Under the pieces are notes generated by a model. The model worked only from the letters and a program-made list of their open reading frames with translations, had not been told where the DNA came from and ran no database searches. This document shows, piece after piece, positions 1 to 5,468 of a DNA stretch of 5,468 nt. The number at the start of each line of letters is the position of its first letter. Position 1 is the stretch's first letter. Source of the stretch: Burkholderiales bacterium (GTDB lineage: Bacteria; Pseudomonadota; Gammaproteobacteria; Burkholderiales; Burkholderiaceae); contig CAHJWV010000543.1 in the NCBI GenBank assembly GCA_903643055.1, forward strand, positions 1 through 5,468, written 5' to 3'. Position numbers and translations under genes: made by a program.

Positions 1-1383
<1,383 letters not shown>

Positions 1384-2262
1384 GTGAGCCAAACCCTCGA
1401 CATCGACCTGCTGCGCAGCTTCATCGCCATCGCCGAAACCGGCGTGCTGGGCCAGGCCGCCGCCCGCGTCGGGCGCACGCAGTCGGCGCTGAGCATGCAA
1501 ATGCAGCGGCTGGAGAGCGTGGTCGAGCAGCCCTTGCTGTTCCGCACCGGGCGCGCTGTGACGCTCACGGCCGGCGAACGGCTACTGATGCATGCGGGCC
1601 AGCTGCTGCGCCTGCACGATGAAGCGCTGGCCGAAATGCGCGGCCGGCAGCTCTCGGGCCTGTTGCGCATGGGCTGCCCGGACGACTACGCGGTGGTGTT
1701 CCTGCCGCACCTGTTGCGCGGCTTCGCGAGCCTGAACCCGCGCGTGCAACTGGAGGTGGTGTGCGCGCCGTCGCCGCGCCTGCGCGAACTGCTGGCGCGG
1801 CATGCGATCGATGTGGCGCTGGTCTCGGTTGCCGTCACTGACACAGTCAGTGCAAAGGGCGAAGTAGATAACAGCGAGGTGATCCGCCGTGAGCCGCTGG
1901 TATGGGTCGGCCAGCGCGGTACCCATGCAGCTGCGCTCGACCCGCTGCCGCTGGCCTTGGGCGCACCGGATGCCGTCGACCACCAGGCGCCGCGCCAAGC
2001 CCTGGACGACCAGCAACGCGCCTACCGGCTGGTCTGCGCGAGCAGCAGCATGACCGGCCTGATCGCGATGGCGCGTTCGGGCCAGGCCCTGACCGTGCTA
2101 ACGCAAACCGCGGTGCCGCAAGACCTGCAGATCTTGCCGGCCGAAAGCGGCCTGCCTGCCCTGCCATCGGTGGGCATTGCCTTGGCCTTTGACCGCAACG
2201 CACCCGCAGCACTGCCGGCCGCCTTCGGAGCGCATGTGCGGCAGGCGTTGCCTGAGGCCTGA
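1384..2262 (+). CDS. dgdR: LysR-type regulator DgdR of dialkylglycine decarboxylase
   Basis: This is a transcription factor of 292 residues, a usual LysR length. The N-terminal winged helix-turn-helix is clear: DIDLLRSFIAIAETG (6-20), AAARVGRTQSALSMQMQRLE (25-44), then FRTGRAVTLTAGERLL (53-68). A linker helix to about residue 90 leads into a two-lobed effector domain that begins at GLLRMGCPDD (92-101). The start is the GTG with AGGAGA 9 nt upstream. It is transcribed away from dgdA, the same arrangement as the characterised dgdR-dgdA locus of B. cepacia, where DgdR controls dgdA; by that analogy it should sense a dialkylglycine. Residues about 150-165 (VAVTDTVSAKGEVDNS) look like a short added loop: base composition dips, a GTA codon appears, and a 17-bp palindrome lies at 1836-1852. 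The frame is otherwise intact, so the regulator looks functional although its presumed target gene is broken. The LysR family call is certain; the DgdR name rests on context and recalled similarity. Confidence 0.88.
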   Translation: MSQTLDIDLLRSFIAIAETGVLGQAAARVGRTQSALSMQMQRLESVVEQPLLFRTGRAVTLTAGERLLMHAGQLLRLHDEALAEMRGRQLSGLLRMGCPDDYAVVFLPHLLRGFASLNPRVQLEVVCAPSPRLRELLARHAIDVALVSVAVTDTVSAKGEVDNSEVIRREPLVWVGQRGTHAAALDPLPLALGAPDAVDHQAPRQALDDQQRAYRLVCASSSMTGLIAMARSGQALTVLTQTAVPQDLQILPAESGLPALPSVGIALAFDRNAPAALPAAFGAHVRQALPEA

Positions 2263-2687
2263 AAATCGCAGGTGGGCGAGAGCTGGTCGGCTCGGATGGA
2301 TTGGCGGCCCTGCCCTCATACCCTTCCCTCAGCAGGGCCAGAATGGTGATTTCTGTGTCAGTACGGCCAGCTTGCCGACTTCTGCAAACTGCGCGTTCGC
2401 TTCGGGCACAGCATCGACTCGACCCTGAGCTCACGCCGCTTTCTTTGGGCTCGGTGTGCAGACCGCAGGCCTCGTCATTCCAACCATCCCGGCCTCGGCC
2501 ACGTCTTTCAATGGGCCCTGCGGCATCCAGCGAACACCTGACGTGAGGTCTTGGACGTGCTCATATTTCCCGTGCGCAGGTATCCCATCTGCGACGATCG
2601 ACTTCCAGTCTTAGCCCTGAGCTCGCGCATCCAGACGTTTAGTAGACGGCCGACATCAGTCCTTGAATCGCTGTGAGCGTCGGCTTT
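2263..2687. other. Stretch without a recognisable gene
   Basis: No frame on either strand gives a protein I recognise; the open frames here are short, arginine- and serine-rich and lack ribosome sites. It contains the hairpin with a G-quadruplex motif at 2306-2339 and a 14-bp direct repeat with one mismatch (CCCTGAGCTCRCGC at 2423-2436 and 2615-2628). GC is somewhat lower than in the flanking genes. It may be decayed DNA between the dgd locus and the repeat-flanked chemoreceptor. Confidence 0.5.
2306..2339. other. Hairpin with minus-strand G-quadruplex motif after dgdR
   Basis: A perfect 8-bp inverted repeat, GGCCCTGC (2306-2313) and GCAGGGCC (2332-2339), encloses an 18-nt C-rich loop. On the minus strand, 2308-2328 reads G3-N2-G3-N5-G3-N2-G3, a textbook quadruplex motif. 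It starts 43 bp after the dgdR stop, where a terminator would be expected, but no T-run follows, so intrinsic termination is not supported. Confidence 0.45.
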
Positions 2688-2776
2688 TGTTTAGGTTTGT
2701 TCGACGCCTGCCCGTGCGACGCCACGGTGCTGTGCATGGCGCAGTCCTGAGGGCAGGTGTTGGACAAACCTAAACA
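2688..2776 (+). repeat. 89-bp near-palindromic repeat, copy A (complete)
   Basis: Arms of 26 nt at 2688-2713 and 2751-2776 are inverted repeats matching at 23 of 26 positions, starting TGTTTAGGTTTG and ending CAAACCTAAACA. They enclose a 37-nt core with a smaller stem (CGCCA 2720-2724, TGGCG 2737-2741). All three arm mismatches become G-U pairs in a plus-strand RNA. A second copy lies at 4977-5059 in the same orientation. No target duplication is evident around copy A. The size and TG...CA ends resemble a MITE or an excised insertion-sequence remnant; no gene is inside. The family is not recognised. Confidence 0.75.
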
Positions 2777-2957
2777 GGAGCAGCCGGACGGCGCAAGGCC
2801 GCGCAAGCGGACGGCCACGGATTCCATCGAGGCTAAGCCGCCTTTTCACCGTCGCCGGACGCTAGCCAGCAGGCGTTGCGAGGTCACGCGAGGGTATTGG
2901 CTCCGTCAAACGCTGCCGCTCCGTGCCGGATTCGCTTGGTCGCCTTCGTTCCTCTCC

Positions 2958-2984
2958 TCAAGCCGTACTGCCAACAGCCGAAAA
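2958..2984 (+). promoter_or_regulatory. Candidate sigma-28 (FliA) promoter of the chemoreceptor
   Basis: TCAAGCCG (2958-2965), an exact 11-nt spacer, then GCCGAAAA (2977-2984). The -10 box matches GCCGATAA at 7 of 8 positions, and TCAAG is, as I recall, the -35 form often seen in pseudomonads and betaproteobacteria. A start near 2991 would give a leader of about 75 nt before the ATG at 3066. FliA control is usual for methyl-accepting chemotaxis genes, which agrees with the gene downstream. Confidence 0.6.
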
Positions 2985-3065
2985 CAAACTCAGCGTCATC
3001 GCGCCTCAAAGAGAGTTCCCGGTGGACCTCTTTCCGTACCTGGCGTTACGAACGGACAAGCCCCC

Positions 3066-4808
3066 ATGAAACTCAGTGTCAAACTCCCCTTGGCGTTCGC
3101 TTCGGTGCTCGCGCTCGTCCTTGCCGCAGCGCTGTATGGCACCTACAGCCTGAACCAGTCACTTACACGCTATCAGACAGTGGTCGAGGCCGGCAATGAC
3201 AACGAGCGTGCCGTGGGCGACATGACTGTCGCATTCAAGGTGCAGGTGCAGGAATGGAAAAACACGTTGCTGCGCGGCAAGGATCCGACGAACCTGGACA
3301 AATATTGGGGCTCCTTCGCCAAGCAAGAGCGTGACGTCGCCGAGAGGACCAAGAAACTCCAGGCCGTGCTGCCCGAGGGTGAAAGCAGGTCGCTGGTGGA
3401 CAGGTTTGCCCAGGCGCACGCCAAGATGGGCGAGGACTACCGCAAGGGCTTCGAGGCTTTCAAGGCCGCGAGCTTCGATTCGGCGGTGGGCGACACCGCG
3501 GTGCACGGCATGGACCGCGAGCCCGTCAAGCTGCTCGACGAAGCTGTCAACCAGATCGCCCTCGACAGTGCGGCTGTTTCGACCCAGGCGGCCGCAGACG
3601 GCAGACACGCCACCATCATCAGCCTGATTCTGATGTTGCTAACGTGCGTCTTCGGAATTGTCGCCGGTGGCTTGTTCAGCCGCCGCATCGTCAAGCAACT
3701 CGGCGGCGAGCCGGAGACCGCGGCTGAGTTGGCCAGGCTGGTGGCGCAAGGTGACTTGAGCGTGCAACTCGACGTGAAGCACGGAGACACGACGAGCTTG
3801 ATGGCGCGTCTTGCGCAAATGCAAGCCAGTCTCGCGTCGGTGGTGTGCGACGTGCGCCAGAACTCGGAGAGCGTGGCCACCTCCAGCGCGCAGATCGCGC
3901 AGGGCAACCAGGACCTGAGCCAGCGTACAGAGGAGCAGGCCTCAGCGCTCGAAGAAACTGCTGCCTCAATGGAACAACTCAGCTCCACTGTCAAGCAAAA
4001 CGCCGACAACGCCAAGCAGGCCAACCAGTTCGCGCTGGGCGCCTCGACCGTCGCCAGCAGGGGCGGCGAGGTCGTCCGCCGTGTCGTTGACACCATGAAG
4101 GGCATCAACGAAGCGTCGAAGAAGATCGCCGACATCATCGGCGTGATCGACGGCATCTCATTCCAAACCAATATCCTGGCGCTCAATGCCGCGGTTGAGG
4201 CGGCACGCGCCGGCGAACAAGGCCGCGGCTTCGCAGTGGTGGCCAGCGAGGTGCGCAACCTCGCGGGTCGCTCGGCTGAAGCAGCCAAGGAGATCAAGAG
4301 CCTGATCAACGCCAGCGTCGAGCGCGTCGCGCAGGGCACGGCGCTGGTCGATCAGGCCGGCGCGACGATGGCCGAGGTCGTTGGCTCGATCAAGCGCGTG
4401 ACAGACATCATGGGCGAGATCAGCGCTGCCAGCAACGAGCAGAGCGCTGGCGTGGCGCAGGTAGGCGAGGCGGTGAGCCAGATGGACCAAGCCACGCAGC
4501 AGAACGCCGCGCTGGTCGAGGAAAGTGCCGCCGCGGCCGAGAGCCTTAGACAGCAGGCGCAGCAACTGGTGCAAGCGGTGGCGGTGTTCAAGCTGGCGCA
4601 CGACAACAAGGCGAATGTCGTCATGCCCGCCCCCGTTGCCACGGCTACCCCCGCCCGCAACGGCGCTGAGCGCCGCGGGCCACACCGCTTCAATAACGTG
4701 ACCCGGCCCAGCTTCGGCACCAAGGCCGAGAACAATCCCGAAGTGCCCACGCTGCGCGCCGAAACCTCGCTACGCAAGACCGGTACCGACGACTGGACGA
4801 GCTTCTGA
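3066..4808 (+). CDS. Methyl-accepting chemotaxis protein, transmembrane receptor with CheR/CheB-tether tail
   Basis: This 580-residue inner-membrane chemoreceptor relays ligand binding to the CheA/CheW kinase. Order of parts: TM1 at about 7-28; a periplasmic sensor at about 29-183 with the motif [15 protein letters not shown] (59-73) often seen in proteobacterial receptors; TM2 at about 184-205; HAMP from [11 protein letters not shown] (206-216) to about 255; then the signalling coiled coil. The hairpin tip [20 protein letters not shown] (361-380) is followed by [20 protein letters not shown], which is the CheA/CheW contact. Glu/Gln pairs at 289-291, 296-297, 303-304 and 485-486 are candidate methylation sites. 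A flexible linker from about 512 ends in DDWTSF, a W-x-x-F tail like the NWETF docking pentapeptide. The ATG at 3066 is chosen because TM1 follows directly; the frame is open back to 2757, but that part is low-complexity and overlaps repeat A. The ribosome site is weak (GGA about 9 nt upstream). The ligand is unknown. Confidence 0.95.
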   Translation: MKLSVKLPLAFASVLALVLAAALYGTYSLNQSLTRYQTVVEAGNDNERAVGDMTVAFKVQVQEWKNTLLRGKDPTNLDKYWGSFAKQERDVAERTKKLQAVLPEGESRSLVDRFAQAHAKMGEDYRKGFEAFKAASFDSAVGDTAVHGMDREPVKLLDEAVNQIALDSAAVSTQAAADGRHATIISLILMLLTCVFGIVAGGLFSRRIVKQLGGEPETAAELARLVAQGDLSVQLDVKHGDTTSLMARLAQMQASLASVVCDVRQNSESVATSSAQIAQGNQDLSQRTEEQASALEETAASMEQLSSTVKQNADNAKQANQFALGASTVASRGGEVVRRVVDTMKGINEASKKIADIIGVIDGISFQTNILALNAAVEAARAGEQGRGFAVVASEVRNLAGRSAEAAKEIKSLINASVERVAQGTALVDQAGATMAEVVGSIKRVTDIMGEISAASNEQSAGVAQVGEAVSQMDQATQQNAALVEESAAAAESLRQQAQQLVQAVAVFKLAHDNKANVVMPAPVATATPARNGAERRGPHRFNNVTRPSFGTKAENNPEVPTLRAETSLRKTGTDDWTSF

Positions 4809-4961
4809 AGTTCGACACGCTCCCCATTCTGGCCGCCGACTTCGGTCAAGCGTTCAGGGTCGCGAAGCACAGCACGTCGAAGTGCCGCTTCTCACAAGAC
4901 CGAGTGACCGCTGGGGGGGTCGAAAGCGGACGCCGCAAGTGCAGAGCTGACTGACAGCAAC
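4809..4961. other. Gene-free spacer after the chemoreceptor
   Basis: I see no gene and no hairpin with a T-run here, so no intrinsic terminator for the receptor is evident. It contains a run of seven G at 4913-4919 followed by TCGAAAGCGGACG (4920-4932), a string I recall recurring between genes in other proteobacteria; this is recollection, not a search. Confidence 0.4.
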
Positions 4962-5059
4962 TGTTTAGGTTTGTCCTGTTCAGGTTTGTTCGACGCCTGC
5001 CCGTGCGACGCCACGGTGCCGTGCATGCGCAGTCCTGAGGGCAGGTGTTGGACAAACCT
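4962..5059 (+). repeat. Near-palindromic repeat, copy B (extra left arm, cut right arm)
   Basis: Bases 4977-5059 match copy A (2688-2771) except for two substitutions and one missing G in the core, in the same orientation. Immediately before it, 4962-4976 (TGTTTAGGTTTGTCC) is a second version of the first 15 bases, so the left arm is tandemly doubled. The right arm stops at GGACAAACCT (5059), lacking the last five bases AAACA of copy A. The remaining arms, 4982-5002 and 5039-5059, pair over 21 positions with the same three G-U sites. Together with copy A it brackets the chemoreceptor gene. Confidence 0.75.
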
Positions 5060-5337
5060 CGGGGAAGGAAACCGCGGGCCGTGCCACGGTGCTGCGAAGT
5101 CGCTGCGGCTCTATGGCGATAGTGGTGCAGCGCTGTCGTCGAAGGTAGCCTAAGCACGGGCTTGAAGCCCATTCGCGCCATCGTCCTGCTCATCAACAAT
5201 GCTGCCAGTCCGATGGAATGAGCCTGATTCAGGTACTGGACACGAAGCCGGGTGGTGGCAAGGCGAGGCTGGCCTTGCCGCGGCCCATGAGCGCATGGTC
5301 GGCGAGCGGTGCAAGCTGAGCAAGTGCACGATCACGG
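5060..5337. other. Palindrome-rich flank, probably the 3' non-coding end of the IS91-like element
   Basis: No gene is recognised on either strand. Perfect short palindromes crowd this stretch: CCGTGCCACGG (5079-5089), GGGCTTGAAGCCC (5158-5170), CCTGATTCAGG (5223-5233) and GGCAAGGC-N7-GCCTTGCC (5257-5279). IS91-family elements lack terminal inverted repeats and use subterminal hairpins at their ends, so this could be the end region of the element whose transposase stops at 5338. The left limit at 5060 is set only by where repeat B breaks off; the expected GAAC/CAAG-type target is not seen there. Confidence 0.4.
5257..5279 (-). other. Stem-loop 58 nt downstream of the transposase stop
   Basis: GGCAAGGC (5257-5264) and GCCTTGCC (5272-5279) form a perfect 8-bp stem with a 7-nt loop. 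On the minus strand it lies 58 nt past the transposase stop. No T-run follows, so it fits an element-end hairpin or a Rho-type pause better than an intrinsic terminator. Confidence 0.4.
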
Positions 5338-5468
5338 TCACGCCGTGCACCCTGGACCTGGTGGTACCCGGATCGACTCGCCGCGCACGAAGCTGTGCAG
5401 GATGATCATCGCGTGGCCGCAGTGTCGGCAGACGAAGGCCGCAGGCGCGGCGTCGGGCAACTCGCCTG
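5338..5468 (-). CDS. C-terminal end of a probable IS91-family transposase (starts beyond the window)
   Basis: The last 42 codons of a gene entering from the right, ending at TGA (5340-5338). They read AAFVCRHCGHAMIILHSF followed by VRGESIRVPP and a short Gly/Pro tail. A C-x-x-C-G knuckle, then a hydrophobic strand and a basic IRxPP end, is how I remember many IS91-family (HUH, Y2, rolling-circle) transposases ending. The catalytic tyrosines and HUH motif would lie outside the window and cannot be checked. The palindrome-rich flank after the stop supports a mobile element. The alternative is the zinc-ribbon tail of some other protein. Confidence 0.5.
   Translation of the reverse strand, partial: GELPDAAPAAFVCRHCGHAMIILHSFVRGESIRVPPGPGCTA

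Noticed and set aside
2306..2339. Intrinsic terminator of dgdR
   Set aside because: The stem is good but the loop is long (18 nt) and no T-run follows on either strand.
2688..2776. Integron attC site (repeat ends in GTTGGAC, which fits GTTRRRY)
   Set aside because: The matching R'' box reads GTTCGAC and lacks the required AAC. The stem has no spacer or extrahelical bases between R and L boxes, and pairing continues 13 bp outside the would-be recombination sites.
2639..2827. Small minus-strand protein through repeat A, with a similar frame through repeat B (4846-5199)
   Set aside because: The shared peptide (SNTCPQDCA...) only reflects the DNA repeat. The frames have no ribosome site, differ outside the repeat, and show no domain.
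3437..4339. Long minus-strand open frame (300 residues) and others inside the receptor gene
   Set aside because: Antisense shadows of a GC-rich coding region; the plus-strand chemoreceptor explains all conservation.

Overview
The window is high-GC DNA whose genes read like those of a betaproteobacterium in the Burkholderiales, possibly a Comamonadaceae/Sphaerotilaceae-type soil or water organism. The grounds are the close match of the left-hand gene pair to the dgdA/dgdR locus of Burkholderia cepacia (recalled, not searched), the GC-rich codon use, and an LGGEP-type HAMP entry in the chemoreceptor that is common in this order. The genus cannot be fixed from the sequence.

Left third (1-2262): a divergent pair. 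On the minus strand is a nearly complete 2,2-dialkylglycine decarboxylase gene (dgdA), a PLP enzyme that decarboxylates 2-aminoisobutyrate-type amino acids and transaminates onto pyruvate. It is broken: two single-base deletions, a 4-codon in-frame gap and a change at an active-site residue all fall within about 120 bp (785-905), while sequence on both sides is well preserved. On the plus strand, 100 bp away, is the intact LysR-type regulator (dgdR), which starts at a GTG with a good ribosome binding site. The shared 100-bp spacer should hold both promoters and the regulator's operator.

Middle (2263-4961): about 425 bp without a recognisable gene, holding a hairpin with a G-quadruplex motif just after dgdR. 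Then come an 89-bp near-palindromic repeat (copy A), a strong candidate sigma-28 (FliA) flagellar-class promoter, and a complete 580-residue methyl-accepting chemotaxis protein. The receptor ends in a W-x-x-F tail likely to tether CheR/CheB. About 150 bp without a gene follow.

Right end (4962-5468): a second copy of the near-palindrome (copy B) in the same orientation, with a duplicated left arm and a cut right arm. Next is about 280 bp rich in short perfect palindromes, then on the minus strand the last 42 codons of what looks like an IS91-family transposase running in from beyond the window.

The chemoreceptor therefore sits between two direct copies of a mobile-looking hairpin repeat, next to an insertion-sequence remnant. 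The repeat pair is the least explained element here. Its mismatches are all G-U compatible on one strand only, which suggests it is maintained as folded RNA or single-stranded DNA. I found no convincing complete new defence or mobile system in the window.
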